A DNA stretch of 64,000 nt from Saprospiraceae bacterium (GCA_021604865.1 BQJU01000032.1:1-64000); one strand, 5' to 3'. Positions 15,846-26,077 are shown, numbered from the stretch's first letter. Notes: generated by a model from the sequence alone, not told the origin. Made by a program: numbers and translations.

Positions 15846-18197
15846 ATGAAAAATTTCAAGATCCATATCTTGACCCTGATAGTATTGTCTCTGGCGGCAG
15901 GAATGATGGCTTTTCAGCCCCCACAGGAAGGCAAAGCTTCTTACCTGAATCCACTTCAACCTATTGAGAATCGGGTAAAGGATTTGATGTCTCGGATGAC
16001 CCTTGAGGAAAAGGTAGCCCAGATGTGCCAGTATGTAGGTTTAGAGCATATGAAGATAGCAGAAAAAGACCTCACCGAGGAGGAAATGAAAAAGAGTGAT
16101 GCCCAGGGGTTTTATCCAGGTCTTTACAGTAAAGACGTAGCCAAAATGGTAACGGAAGGTAGGATTGGATCTTTCCTGCATGTTGTCACGGCTGAAGAAG
16201 CCAATCATCTTCAGAAATTGGCCATGCAATCCCGCTTGAAAATCCCATTACTCATCGGCATTGATGCCATCCACGGCAACGGTCTTTACCATGGAGCGAC
16301 AATCTACCCTAGTCCGATTACCATGGCCGCCAGCTGGGATGATACCCTGATGTATAAAGCAAGCCGCCAGACCGCTCTGGAAATGAGGGCATCTGGAACG
16401 CATTGGGCATTTACCCCCAATATTGATGTACTTCGCGACCCGCGATGGGGCCGGAGTGGCGAAACGTTTGGTGAAGATCCATTTCTGGTAGGCAATATGG
16501 GTATTGCGACGATCAAAGGCTTACAAACGGATGATTTTACGGGTGAGGATAAGGTTATTGCCTGTGCCAAACATCTCATTGCCGGTAGCCAATCAATCAA
16601 CGGCCTGAATGCTGCTCCAACGGATGTATCAGAGCGAACACTCCTTGAGGTATATTTACCGCCCTATCGCAGAGCCATAAAAGAGGCAAAAGTCTTTACC
16701 ATAATGGCGGCTCATAATGAAGTCAATGGCATCCCATGCCACATGGATAAACACCTGATGACAGATTTGTTGAGAGATCAATGGGGCTTCCCAGGATTCT
16801 ATGTAAGCGATTGGAATGATGTTTCCCGGATTGCTACCCTTCATCACGCAGCCAAAGATTTCAAAGAAGCTTCACTCCTATCCGTCAGCGCCGGGTTAGA
16901 TATGCATATGCACGGGCCGCAATTTCAGGAATATATAGTAGAACTTGTGCAAACCGGAGCATTGGACTTAGGAAGGATTGAAGAAGCTTGTGCCAAAATA
17001 TTGGAAGCAAAATTCCGTCTGGGGTTATTTGAAAACCCAATTGTTGACCTAGAAAATGTAGAGGCGCAAATTTTCACACCTGCTCATCAGGCTACTGCAT
17101 TAGAGGCTGCTCGGAAAGCCATTACATTATTGAAAAACAATGGCATCCTTCCGCTAGAGGGTGGCAATAAGTCCATTTTTGTTACAGGCCCTAATGCCAA
17201 TAATCAAACGACACTTGGTGACTGGGCTTCTCCCCAACCCGAAGACAGGGTGACAACGGTCTACGAAGGCATAGAAGCCCTGGGCAAATCAAAAGGTTAC
17301 AAGGTGAGTTATTATGATGTTGGAGAACACTCAAAATTGCTTAAGGAAAAAGACATTCAACAAGCCAGCCAGTTGGCCAAAGCAGCAGATATTACCATTT
17401 TGGTGCTTGGCGAAAATTCCTTCCGTCATGACTGGAAAAACAAAACAACTGGTGAGAATATCGACCGGGCAACCCTCCAGCTTTCAGGCAAGCAGTTACA
17501 GTTGGCAAAAGCGATTCATGCTATTGGCAAACCAATCATTGTTGTGTATGTGAATGGCAGCCCCATCGCAGAACCTTGGTTAGCTCAAAATACCGCCGCC
17601 ATTGTGGAAACCTGGGAGCCAGGAAGTTTTGGTGGTCAGGCCGCAGCTGAAGTATTGTTTGGTGAGGTTAACCCAAGCGGTAAATTACCTGTAACTGTAC
17701 CACGTAGCGTTGGTCAGTTGCAAATGGTATACAACCACAAACCATCGACTTACAAGCACAAGTATCACACTGAAAAAAAGACACCCTTATACCCGTTTGG
17801 GTACGGATTAAGTTTCACTACATATGGTTTTTCAGTACCGGAATTATCATCCTCGTCCATGGATGGGGATGTTCCGGTATCTGTTTCTGTAAATGTAACC
17901 AATACAGGAAAAAGAAGCGGCGAAGAAATCGTCCAGTTCTACATCCGGGATAAGGTCAGCTCTGCGACTCGCCCGGTAAAGGAATTGAAAGGTTATCAAA
18001 GGGTCTACCTCAAATCAGGGGAGACTAAAACGGTCACCTTTAACATTACCCCCGAATTACTGGCATTTTATGATATAGATATGAACTACGTGGTAGAACC
18101 TGGTGATTTCCTGATCATGACCGGTCCTTCTTCTGCAGATAAAGACCTAAAGCAAACGACGTTAACCGTTTCTGAAAAAATCAAAATTAACCTTTAA
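15846..18197 (+). CDS. Glycoside hydrolase family 3 (beta-glucosidase/beta-xylosidase type)
   Basis: The 783-residue enzyme has a signal peptide (about 1-23), an N-terminal TIM-barrel domain, an alpha/beta sandwich domain and a C-terminal fibronectin III-like domain (about 675-775). This is the usual GH3 three-domain layout. The nucleophile is Asp322 in FYVSDWND. Substrate-binding blocks include IDAIHGNG, FTPNIDVLRDPRWGR..ETFGEDP and AKHLIAG. GH3 enzymes release terminal beta-linked glucose or xylose from oligosaccharides by a retaining mechanism; these two activities cannot be separated from sequence alone. It probably acts in the periplasm on imported products. The next gene starts 3 bp after the stop, so the two are translationally close. 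Confidence 0.93.
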   Translation: MKNFKIHILTLIVLSLAAGMMAFQPPQEGKASYLNPLQPIENRVKDLMSRMTLEEKVAQMCQYVGLEHMKIAEKDLTEEEMKKSDAQGFYPGLYSKDVAKMVTEGRIGSFLHVVTAEEANHLQKLAMQSRLKIPLLIGIDAIHGNGLYHGATIYPSPITMAASWDDTLMYKASRQTALEMRASGTHWAFTPNIDVLRDPRWGRSGETFGEDPFLVGNMGIATIKGLQTDDFTGEDKVIACAKHLIAGSQSINGLNAAPTDVSERTLLEVYLPPYRRAIKEAKVFTIMAAHNEVNGIPCHMDKHLMTDLLRDQWGFPGFYVSDWNDVSRIATLHHAAKDFKEASLLSVSAGLDMHMHGPQFQEYIVELVQTGALDLGRIEEACAKILEAKFRLGLFENPIVDLENVEAQIFTPAHQATALEAARKAITLLKNNGILPLEGGNKSIFVTGPNANNQTTLGDWASPQPEDRVTTVYEGIEALGKSKGYKVSYYDVGEHSKLLKEKDIQQASQLAKAADITILVLGENSFRHDWKNKTTGENIDRATLQLSGKQLQLAKAIHAIGKPIIVVYVNGSPIAEPWLAQNTAAIVETWEPGSFGGQAAAEVLFGEVNPSGKLPVTVPRSVGQLQMVYNHKPSTYKHKYHTEKKTPLYPFGYGLSFTTYGFSVPELSSSSMDGDVPVSVSVNVTNTGKRSGEEIVQFYIRDKVSSATRPVKELKGYQRVYLKSGETKTVTFNITPELLAFYDIDMNYVVEPGDFLIMTGPSSADKDLKQTTLTVSEKIKINL

Positions 18198-18200
18198 CAG

Positions 18201-19859
18201 ATGCTCAGCAAGACTAAACTCAAATGGAATTTTATTGGCTACATTGGATTATTCATTCTGATGGCCATGGTTACCGGCTTCCGGTTAAAATGGACTGATA
18301 ATATTACGGAGCAAGAATCAAAACGCCAACGACCGAATGTTTTATATATCATGGCCGATGACCTTACTACACAGGCAATTAGTGCCTATGGAGGCATCTA
18401 TAAAGACATTGCACCTACTCCAAATATTGACAAACTGGCTCAACAAGGTATGCTTTTCCAGGACGTGCTTTGTACCAATGCCATTTGTGGGCCCAGCCGG
18501 GCTGCTATACTTACAGGCAATTACAGTCATGTTAATGGTTATTATAAAAATGAAGGGGGCGGCCAGTTTGATGCTTCAAAATGGACTTTCCCACAGGCTT
18601 TCCAAAAAAATGGCTACCAAACTAGCTTGTTTGGCAAATGGCACCTGGGCTCAGAACCCGTTGGTTTTGACGACTTTAAATACCATGCCAATGCCGGACA
18701 ACAGGGAATGTATTGGGATCCCGGTTACAATGAAAATGGTAAAATCATCAAAGAAAAGGGTTATGCAACAAACCTGACTACCGACTTTGCCATCAATTGG
18801 TTGTCTACAGAACGAGATGAAAAACAGCCATTTTTGATGGTTTTGCAATACAAAGCTCCCCATCGTCCCTGGGAACCAGATACCAAATATGAAAAGCTCT
18901 GGGAGAATATAGAAATGCCCTACCCTTCTACCTTTAATGACAATTACGAAGGCAGAGAGCTGACTGCTGGCGACACCGAGATGACAATGGATTACCTCAG
19001 CCGCCGGGATATGAAACTCAATACCCCCGAAGGACTTAACCGAAAGGAGAAGATTCAATGGGATTTTTACGGTGCCAAGCCCGGAGAGATCGTTAAACCT
19101 GAAGGAATGAACGATGAGGAAAGCAAAAAATGGCGCTACCAGCGATATATCAAGGATTACCTGGCCTGCGTAAAATCTGTAGATGACAATATTGGCCGTA
19201 TACTGGACTATTTGGAAGCTAATGGCCTGGCCGAAAATACAATGATTGTATTGACTTCCGATCAGGGGTTTTACCTGGGAGACCATGGGTTTTTCGACAA
19301 ACGGTTTATCTATGAAGAATCTCTTCGCATGCCTTTTATTGTGAGGTACCCCAAGATGGTAAAGCCAGCCAGCGTCAATGAAGATATTATCACCAATATT
19401 GATTTTGCTCCTACCCTTCTTGACATCGCTGGGATTAAGCCAGAAGTAGAAATGCATGGCAAAAGCTTTGCTCCGATGCTGGTGGGAAAAACGCCGAAAA
19501 ACTGGCGGCAATCCATGTACTACCATTATTATGAATTTCCATTCTGGCATCATGTGCAACCACATTATGGAATTCGGACAGAGCGCTACACTCTGGCCCA
19601 CTTTTACTACAATATTGACAAATGGGAATTGTACGACCTGGAGAAAGATCCCAAACAAATGGTCAACCTGATTGATCAGGAAGAATATCAGGAAATTGCC
19701 GCCGATTTGAAAAATCAACTCAAATCGTTAATGGTACATTATGGCAATGAAAAGCCCCTGGAATCGTTTCGGGAAATAAGTGACAAGGATTTTGGCAATA
19801 TTATCAATAACCCTGATCAGGATGAGAACGTTCGATCTATCATTCAGGGGAACAAATAA
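18201..19859 (+). CDS. Type I formylglycine sulfatase
   Basis: The 552-residue protein has an N-terminal hydrophobic segment (about 11-30, signal peptide or anchor). The sulfatase core has Asp-Asp in YIMADDLTT for calcium binding, and Cys96 in CGPSR, the C-x-P-S-R site that a maturase converts to formylglycine. FGKWHLG and the late metal-site motif SDQGFYLGDHGFFDKR follow. Sulfatases of this type hydrolyse sulfate esters on sugars. The gene begins 3 bp after GH3, deep in the PUL operon. The C-terminal subdomain (WELYDLEKDPKQMVNL) is standard. I would not assign a SulfAtlas subfamily without a search. No maturase (anSME) gene is present in this window, so it must be encoded elsewhere. Confidence 0.93.
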   Translation: MLSKTKLKWNFIGYIGLFILMAMVTGFRLKWTDNITEQESKRQRPNVLYIMADDLTTQAISAYGGIYKDIAPTPNIDKLAQQGMLFQDVLCTNAICGPSRAAILTGNYSHVNGYYKNEGGGQFDASKWTFPQAFQKNGYQTSLFGKWHLGSEPVGFDDFKYHANAGQQGMYWDPGYNENGKIIKEKGYATNLTTDFAINWLSTERDEKQPFLMVLQYKAPHRPWEPDTKYEKLWENIEMPYPSTFNDNYEGRELTAGDTEMTMDYLSRRDMKLNTPEGLNRKEKIQWDFYGAKPGEIVKPEGMNDEESKKWRYQRYIKDYLACVKSVDDNIGRILDYLEANGLAENTMIVLTSDQGFYLGDHGFFDKRFIYEESLRMPFIVRYPKMVKPASVNEDIITNIDFAPTLLDIAGIKPEVEMHGKSFAPMLVGKTPKNWRQSMYYHYYEFPFWHHVQPHYGIRTERYTLAHFYYNIDKWELYDLEKDPKQMVNLIDQEEYQEIAADLKNQLKSLMVHYGNEKPLESFREISDKDFGNIINNPDQDENVRSIIQGNK

Positions 19860-19885
19860 TTACGGGTTCTAAACAAAATTTAACC

Positions 19886-21457
19886 ATGAAAATTACCACT
19901 TTTCCGTTATTGTTATTTTGTTGCCTCCTGTTTGCAACAAGTGCTGCAGCCCAAGAGAGCCAGCAGAAGAACATACTTTTTATTGCAGTAGATGACCTCA
20001 AACCTTTACTGGCTTCCTATGGCAATGAGCAGATGCATACCCCTAATTTCGACCGGCTGGCTAAGATGGGGGTTAGTTTTCACAATGCACATGTTCAACA
20101 GGCCGTCTGCGGGCCTTCCCGGGCCAGTATCATGACCGGCATGTATCCCGATCATACCAAGGTTTGGGATTTGCACACAGACTTTCGGGAATCCGCTCCA
20201 AAGTTGAAGTCAATGCCGGAGTATCTGATTACACAAGGGTATGAAACAACTGGTATTGGAAAAATCTATCATAAAGGCTCATCCGCTCCCGGCCATGATG
20301 GCAAGAGCTGGAGTATTCCACATATTATTCCCGATAATTTTGATACAAAGTATGGAGAACCTGCTTTTAGTTATTACCAAAATGAAGACACTAAGGCTAA
20401 AATGGAGGCTTTGGTAAAAGAGGCAAAGACTAAAGGAATAAAAGGAAACGGGAAACAACGCAATTACGTTTTTGACCAACTAAAACCCAGTACAGAAAGT
20501 GCTGATGTGCCTGATGAAGCCTATCAGGACGGTCTTTATACAATCGCGGCTATTGAAAAATTACAACAGCTAAAAGAAACCGGTAAACCTTTCTTCCTTG
20601 CAGTAGGTTACCAAAAACCACATCTACCTTTTGTGGCTCCACAAAAATACTGGGACTTGTACAAGCGGGAGGATATTGACTTGGCGGCCTTTCAAGAAAC
20701 AGCAGAGGGTACGCCAAAAATCGCCTATCATTCTTTTGGGGAGCTAAAGGCATACTCGGATATTGATAAATCTACTAATGTTGGAGATCGCCTGCCAGAA
20801 GCCAAACAACGGGAACTGGTGCATGGATATATGGCTTGTGTTTCTTATATCGACGCTCAGATCGGTAAACTGTTGGATGCCTTGGAGGCTGAAAAACTGA
20901 TGGACAATACGGTCATAGTGATGTGGGGAGATCACGGCTTTCATCTTGGCGACCACACACTGTGGTGTAAACATTCCAATTTCGAACAAGCTACCCGTAT
21001 TCCATTAATATTTGCAGGCCCAGGTATTGCCAAAGATGTAGTTGTCGCCGAACAGCCAGTAGAATTGGTGGATGTATTTCCTACTTTGTTCGAATTGGCA
21101 GGAGTTAAGGATCCTGGGTATTTGGATGGTAAATCCCTAGTCCCTCTTTTAGATAACGACGATAAAACGATCATCGACAGAGACTACGCCATCAGCCAAT
21201 ATCCTAGACGCAAATCGATTATGGGGTACTCCATCCGTACCGACAGATACCGGTATACGGAATGGCATGACAACAATTACCGAAGCGATAAAACCTACAA
21301 AGAAGAAAATATTATTGGAGTAGAACTGTACGATTATCAGGAGGATCCTAATGAAACCCGTAATTATGCTACTGACAAGACCTACCGTGAAGTGGCTACT
21401 CTTTTGAAGAAAAAGCTACAAGCCCACTTAAATCAACAATTAAAAAATAAGCACTAA
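19886..21457 (+). CDS. Iduronate-2-sulfatase-like type I sulfatase
   Basis: The 523-residue protein has a signal peptide (cleavage near SAAAQ) and a complete sulfatase core: FIAVDDLKPLL for calcium, formylglycine site Cys75 in QAVCGPSRAS, IGKIYHKG, and WGDHGFHLGDHTLWCKHS. The QQAVC-PSR...T/TG...P.....W block and the GKI/VFH motif resemble human iduronate-2-sulfatase more than other sulfatases. Enzymes of this lineage in marine bacteria act on sulfated uronic acid- or rhamnose-containing glycans as well, so the name indicates lineage and not substrate. It lies 26 bp after the preceding sulfatase and 5 bp before the next one. Confidence 0.92.
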   Translation: MKITTFPLLLFCCLLFATSAAAQESQQKNILFIAVDDLKPLLASYGNEQMHTPNFDRLAKMGVSFHNAHVQQAVCGPSRASIMTGMYPDHTKVWDLHTDFRESAPKLKSMPEYLITQGYETTGIGKIYHKGSSAPGHDGKSWSIPHIIPDNFDTKYGEPAFSYYQNEDTKAKMEALVKEAKTKGIKGNGKQRNYVFDQLKPSTESADVPDEAYQDGLYTIAAIEKLQQLKETGKPFFLAVGYQKPHLPFVAPQKYWDLYKREDIDLAAFQETAEGTPKIAYHSFGELKAYSDIDKSTNVGDRLPEAKQRELVHGYMACVSYIDAQIGKLLDALEAEKLMDNTVIVMWGDHGFHLGDHTLWCKHSNFEQATRIPLIFAGPGIAKDVVVAEQPVELVDVFPTLFELAGVKDPGYLDGKSLVPLLDNDDKTIIDRDYAISQYPRRKSIMGYSIRTDRYRYTEWHDNNYRSDKTYKEENIIGVELYDYQEDPNETRNYATDKTYREVATLLKKKLQAHLNQQLKNKH

Positions 21458-21462
21458 CCAAT

Positions 21463-22902
21463 ATGAGATACTTTTTGCTTACGTTCATCTCGCTGGCTTT
21501 TGTGGCCAACCTTACTGCCCAGTCCCAACCAAATATTGTGTTTATCCAAATAGATGATCTCGGGTATCACGATCTCAGTTGTACGGGGTCTAAAATTTAC
21601 CAGACTCCCAATATCGACAGACTGGCCAAACAATCCCTTACTTTTAAGCAAGCTTATAGCAGTTACCCCCGCTGTACACCGTCGCGTTATGGTTTAATTA
21701 CGGGTACTTACCCAGTAAATGAAGACCATGGAAATTTGGCAGATATAAAGCCGGAACAGAACTTTGTAAACTTGTTAAATAAGGCAGGATACCAGACCTA
21801 TTATGTGGGTAAATGGCACCTGGGTGAAGGTGAAAATGAACCAACAGGATTTGGCTTTAACCAAAGTTTTGCCGCCGGATCTACCGGTGGAGTGGGTAGT
21901 CGTTTTTATCCTTTCAATACCAGGGGGAATGCCGAAAAAGGCGATAAAGCTCCCGTCCCGGATGTAGAAAAGGCTGGTAAAGAAGGTGATTATTTATCTG
22001 ATCTGCTTACCACAGCTACTATTGATTTTATCAAAAAATCAGAAAAGGACAAGCCATTTTTTGCTATGCTGTCATTCTATGCTGTCCACACTCCACTTGA
22101 AGCTAAAGACCTAGACAAAAAGCGTAACCAGAAAGAAATAGATGCCTTCGACTTCGGAGATACACCAGAATACATTAAGGAGGGTACAGGCCGCCGAAAG
22201 ATGCGTCAGGACGATGCTGATTATGCAGGTATGGTTGAAAATGTAGACGAAAATGTGGGCAGGTTACTGGCAGCACTTCAGAGCCTGGATTTATCAGACA
22301 ATACAATCATCGTGCTTTCTTCCGACCATGGTGGGTTATCCAATGATGGAGAAAGGCTACGACATCTGGCGACCACCAATGCGCCCCTTCGAGCCGGCAA
22401 AGGGCACCTATACGAAGGCGGCATAAGAGTGCCATTGATACTGCATTGGGAAGGAAAAATAGCTCCTGGTGTTGACGAAAAAAACATCATTCTTGGAATG
22501 GATGTCTTTCCTACCCTACTCGATTTAGCTATAGCTAAAAAAGTAGAAGGTATTGATGGGAAAAGTTATCTACCTGTAATGAATGGCAAGGAAAGTTGGG
22601 AAAACAGAACTGTATATTGGCACTCACAAAAAGCCCGTCCACATAGCACTGGTGATAGCAAATGTTCAGTTGTTCGTTCCGGAGATTATAAACTCCTGCA
22701 TTTTTTTAAGGATGACCGCATTGAGCTTTACAACCTAAAAGAGGATATTAGTGAAGAAAAAAACCTTGCCCAGGAAGAACCCGAACGTGTAAAAAAAATG
22801 TTGACTGAGCTCAAAACTTGGAAAAAGCAATACCTCATACCCGAGAAAATGGACATGAAAAAAATGGCCAAACAACGGGCAAAGGCAGAGAAAAAACATT
22901 AA
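21463..22902 (+). CDS. Type I sulfatase (tandem copy A)
   Basis: The 479-residue protein has a signal peptide (cleavage near LTAQ). Core motifs are FIQIDDLGYHDLSC, formylglycine site Cys71 in YPRCTPSR, YVGKWHLGEG and SSDHGGLS. It is closely related to the next gene: both share DDLGYHDLSC, YQTPNID, YPRC-PSRY, EYVKEGTGR-like and DHGGLSNDG blocks, so they arose by tandem duplication. The Lys-rich C-terminus (KMAKQRAKAEKKH) is unusual. It removes sulfate esters, presumably exo-acting in the periplasm. The spacing of 5 bp on both sides shows tight operon packing. Confidence 0.92.
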   Translation: MRYFLLTFISLAFVANLTAQSQPNIVFIQIDDLGYHDLSCTGSKIYQTPNIDRLAKQSLTFKQAYSSYPRCTPSRYGLITGTYPVNEDHGNLADIKPEQNFVNLLNKAGYQTYYVGKWHLGEGENEPTGFGFNQSFAAGSTGGVGSRFYPFNTRGNAEKGDKAPVPDVEKAGKEGDYLSDLLTTATIDFIKKSEKDKPFFAMLSFYAVHTPLEAKDLDKKRNQKEIDAFDFGDTPEYIKEGTGRRKMRQDDADYAGMVENVDENVGRLLAALQSLDLSDNTIIVLSSDHGGLSNDGERLRHLATTNAPLRAGKGHLYEGGIRVPLILHWEGKIAPGVDEKNIILGMDVFPTLLDLAIAKKVEGIDGKSYLPVMNGKESWENRTVYWHSQKARPHSTGDSKCSVVRSGDYKLLHFFKDDRIELYNLKEDISEEKNLAQEEPERVKKMLTELKTWKKQYLIPEKMDMKKMAKQRAKAEKKH

Positions 22903-22907
22903 TTGTT

Positions 22908-24305
22908 ATGAATAGCCGGATCTTGGCATTAGGGTTATTTCTAGCCAGTTGGGGGTTTTTATTAGCACAATCGAAGCCTAATATACTAGTAATTCTGGTA
23001 GATGATCTGGGTTATCACGACCTCAGTTGTAACGGCTCGGTGATCTATCAAACGCCAAATATCGATAGCCTGGCGGCCCAGTCGTTGCAATTTGAGCAAG
23101 CCTATAGCAACTATCCACGCTGCGTACCTTCCAGGTATTCCTTTCTGACTGGCACTTATCCCATCATTAATGGTGAAGTGCCTGATGATGGTTTTGAAAT
23201 GAATATGGTGCCTGAAAATCGAAACTTTGTACAGCAGTTTAACAAAGCTGGCTACCAAACGGCCTTTTTTGGAAAATGGCATCTTGGAGATGGCGCGAGC
23301 AGTCCCTCTAGTTTTGGTTTTGATATTTCTGTAGCGGCTGGCAAGGCGGGGTCTCCCATTAGTTATCATTATCCATTTAATAAGCCAAAAGGGAATAATA
23401 AAAATGTAAAGAAAGCTCCCATCGAAGGTTTGGATGAAAAATGCAAAGAGGGAGATTATCTTACCGATGTGCTTACAGACGAAGTACTCAACTTTATTGC
23501 TGCCGATCACCAGGATCAACCTTTTATGGCGGTCCTTTCTTTTTACGCGGTTCACCAGCCATTGGAAGCAAAATATCCAGACATCAAAAGAAACAAGGAG
23601 GAGATCAGCAAACACGACTTTGGAGACCGCCCCGAATACGTGAAAGAAGGAACTGGCCGAACCAAAATGCGGCAGGACAATGCCAACTATGCCGCTATGG
23701 TGGAAACGATGGATCAGAATGTTGGCCGACTTCTTACCCAATTGAAAAAGCAGGGTATTGCCGACAATACGATCATCATTTTCACTTCTGACCACGGTGG
23801 CTTGTCAAATGATGGATACAACCAGAGGCAATTGGCTACTTCCAACTATCCATTTCGTGCAGGAAAGGGCTGGTTGTACGAAGGAGGCATTCGGGTGCCG
23901 CTTTTTGTCTATCATCCCTCAACCGTAGTCGCTGGCCGTGAAAGTCAATCCATTGTGCTGTTAATGGACGTTTTTCCCACATTATTGGATTGGGTAATCA
24001 AGAAACCTGTTGCACCAGAAATTGATGGGCAAAGTTTTTTGAAAGTTATTCAGCATACCGAAAAATGGGCGGATCGAACTGTATTTTGGCATGAATCCAA
24101 AGCTCGTCCTCGTAATACCGGCGAATCTCCTGCCTCAGCAATTCGTTCCGGCCCGTGGAAGCTGATCCATTTTTATGAGCAAAACATCATTGAGCTATAT
24201 CGGCCGGCTATCGACATTTCAGAAGAGAACAATCTGCTCGATCAGTTTCCCCAGGAAAGCAAACATCTGCTCAAATTATTGAATACATGGAAAGCTTCTT
24301 TTTGA
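22908..24305 (+). CDS. Type I sulfatase (tandem copy B)
   Basis: I place the start at ATG 22908, 5 bp after the stop of the preceding sulfatase, because the resulting 465-residue protein then begins with a proper signal peptide (cleavage near FLLAQ). The open frame extends upstream into the previous gene, but that part reads as its shadow. Motifs are ILVDDLGYHDLSC, formylglycine site Cys72 in YPRCVPSR, FGKWHLGDG and SDHGGLSNDG. It is a diverged duplicate of copy A. Changes between the two, including different sequences after the GKWHLG block, suggest separate positions or sugars are desulfated. The 3' end overlaps the GH10-like gene by 19 bp. Confidence 0.92.
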   Translation: MNSRILALGLFLASWGFLLAQSKPNILVILVDDLGYHDLSCNGSVIYQTPNIDSLAAQSLQFEQAYSNYPRCVPSRYSFLTGTYPIINGEVPDDGFEMNMVPENRNFVQQFNKAGYQTAFFGKWHLGDGASSPSSFGFDISVAAGKAGSPISYHYPFNKPKGNNKNVKKAPIEGLDEKCKEGDYLTDVLTDEVLNFIAADHQDQPFMAVLSFYAVHQPLEAKYPDIKRNKEEISKHDFGDRPEYVKEGTGRTKMRQDNANYAAMVETMDQNVGRLLTQLKKQGIADNTIIIFTSDHGGLSNDGYNQRQLATSNYPFRAGKGWLYEGGIRVPLFVYHPSTVVAGRESQSIVLLMDVFPTLLDWVIKKPVAPEIDGQSFLKVIQHTEKWADRTVFWHESKARPRNTGESPASAIRSGPWKLIHFYEQNIIELYRPAIDISEENNLLDQFPQESKHLLKLLNTWKASF

Positions 24306-26077
24306 AAATTGCAACTAAGACCTTCTTCATTCAGTTGTTGTTGATTTGTAGTCTGCCCCTCCACAGCCAGACCATCCCTATAGGTGGGCAGGATTTGATC
24401 CGCAGTCAGGCTCTGAAAAACATCCACTACGAAAAACAGGGCATGGGTGTTGCTACCGTGGTGTCTGCAACCCCTGATTCCTCCGTAGTACTGAGTCTGA
24501 AGACACTCACACAACCGCCTTTTATTTACAACCTGGCACTTAACTTTCCCCTCAAAAAGCAGAAGCTCCTCAAAGAACAAGTATTACTTTTGAGTTTTCA
24601 GGCCAGGACCGTATCTTCCAGTTTGGAGACGGGTGAAGCCAAATGTCTGTGGCTACTTCGCCAATCAGATTCCCATAAAGAAAGCCTAGAGCGGTCTGTT
24701 AGTTTAGCTTCAGATTGGCGGACTTATTATTTCCCAATACAAACTACCCAAGCCATAAAGGCAGATGATCTGGCCCTGGTCATACAGTTTGGGTACCCTC
24801 CTCAGGAATTATTGCTTCGAGATTTACAACTATTGATTTATCCTGCTGAAACAGATATTAATAGCCTCCCCAAAACTCAGATTTCTTATGCAGGTCAGGA
24901 ACCCGATGCGCCCTGGCGTAAAGCTGCAAAGGAGCGGATAGAAAAACACAGGAAAGGAGATTTCCAGCTGAATTTCATGGATAAAAAAGGGAATCCTCTG
25001 AGAAAGGTAGCCGTACAGGTAAAACAGAAAAAACATTACTTTTCCTGGGGAGCAGCCGTCAGTGCACAGGACCTCATTAATGACCCCAAACATATTGAGC
25101 ATTTTCGACAGGCTTTTAATCTTGCTGTTTTTGAAAATGATTTAAAAATAAAACGCTGGAACAAAAACGACAACCAGGCAGTCTTGGTGACCAGAGCCCT
25201 TCAGGTTTTAGAGGAAAATGATATTGACATTAAGGGACATGTATTAATTTGGCCAGGGTTCCGCTATTTACCTCCGATATACAAAAGGCACCAAGACAAT
25301 CCAAAGAAGATCACAAAACTTTTGAACCAACATCTGGATGCAGTGCTAAATACCACAAGAAATAAAATCAGTCGTTGGGATGTGGTTAATGAAGCTTACA
25401 CCAACCAGGATTTGCAGCGTATTACCGGTTCTGAGGAGATTCTATATGAAGGTTTCAGAAAATTGAAACAAAAAGAACCACAGGTACTTCGTTATACCAA
25501 TGAATACGGGATCATCAGCAAAGGAGGCCACGATAGCCAAAAGCAGGCATGGTATTACGATTTCATCAAACGCATAGATCAACATACCGGTGGACTGGTA
25601 GATGGGATCGGCATTCAGTGTCATATTGGTACTGATCTAACACCACCAGAACGGGTACTGGAAATACTCGATTATTACAGTGAGTTGGATAAAAAAATTG
25701 CTATTTCAGAATTAACACTCGAGATTAAGGACCCGGAAATCCGAAAGCAGTATACCCTTGATTTTATTACCGCTGCTTTCAGCCACCCTTCTGTTTTTGA
25801 ACTCCTATTTTGGGGATACTACGAACCCAAACACGAAAAAGCTGCCATATTTTCAGAAAACTGGGAGTTGGCCCCGATGGGAGAAGCTTTCTTTTCGCTC
25901 GTTCATGATGAATGGAAAACCAATATCATTGCCGAAACCGATTCAACTGGTAGCATTAAGGGACGTGGGTTTTATGGTTTATATGAGTATACATTTGTGA
26001 TGGGTAATCAGGTCGTTAAAGGTGAGTTTAGCGTTTCCCCCGGAGAAACAGAAATCATTAAGATCAAAATACCATGA
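24287..26077 (+). CDS. GH10-like endo-glycanase (xylanase family) with N-terminal extra domain
   Basis: The 596-residue protein has a signal peptide (about 1-28), a beta-rich N-terminal region of about 170 residues that looks like a carbohydrate-binding or accessory domain, and a GH10-type TIM barrel about 205-540. The likely acid/base is Glu369 in WDVVNEA and the nucleophile is Glu475 in AISELTLE; their spacing of 106 residues matches GH10. FENDLKIKRW and GHVLIWPG are family motifs. GH10 enzymes are mostly endo-beta-1,4-xylanases. Its position among five sulfatases suggests that the backbone is sulfated. It overlaps the preceding gene by 19 bp and the next by 4 bp (ATGA), implying translational coupling. 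Sequence identity to classical GH10 looks low, so the substrate is open. Confidence 0.85.
   Translation: MESFFLKIATKTFFIQLLLICSLPLHSQTIPIGGQDLIRSQALKNIHYEKQGMGVATVVSATPDSSVVLSLKTLTQPPFIYNLALNFPLKKQKLLKEQVLLLSFQARTVSSSLETGEAKCLWLLRQSDSHKESLERSVSLASDWRTYYFPIQTTQAIKADDLALVIQFGYPPQELLLRDLQLLIYPAETDINSLPKTQISYAGQEPDAPWRKAAKERIEKHRKGDFQLNFMDKKGNPLRKVAVQVKQKKHYFSWGAAVSAQDLINDPKHIEHFRQAFNLAVFENDLKIKRWNKNDNQAVLVTRALQVLEENDIDIKGHVLIWPGFRYLPPIYKRHQDNPKKITKLLNQHLDAVLNTTRNKISRWDVVNEAYTNQDLQRITGSEEILYEGFRKLKQKEPQVLRYTNEYGIISKGGHDSQKQAWYYDFIKRIDQHTGGLVDGIGIQCHIGTDLTPPERVLEILDYYSELDKKIAISELTLEIKDPEIRKQYTLDFITAAFSHPSVFELLFWGYYEPKHEKAAIFSENWELAPMGEAFFSLVHDEWKTNIIAETDSTGSIKGRGFYGLYEYTFVMGNQVVKGEFSVSPGETEIIKIKIP

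Noticed and set aside
18651-19718. 355-codon open frame on the minus strand opposite a sulfatase
   Set aside because: It lies wholly within the sulfatase gene, shows no leader or domain, and the plus-strand protein carries all sulfatase motifs.
22986-23795. 269-codon minus-strand frame opposite tandem sulfatase copy B
   Set aside because: It is the antisense shadow of the sulfatase; no recognisable protein sequence.
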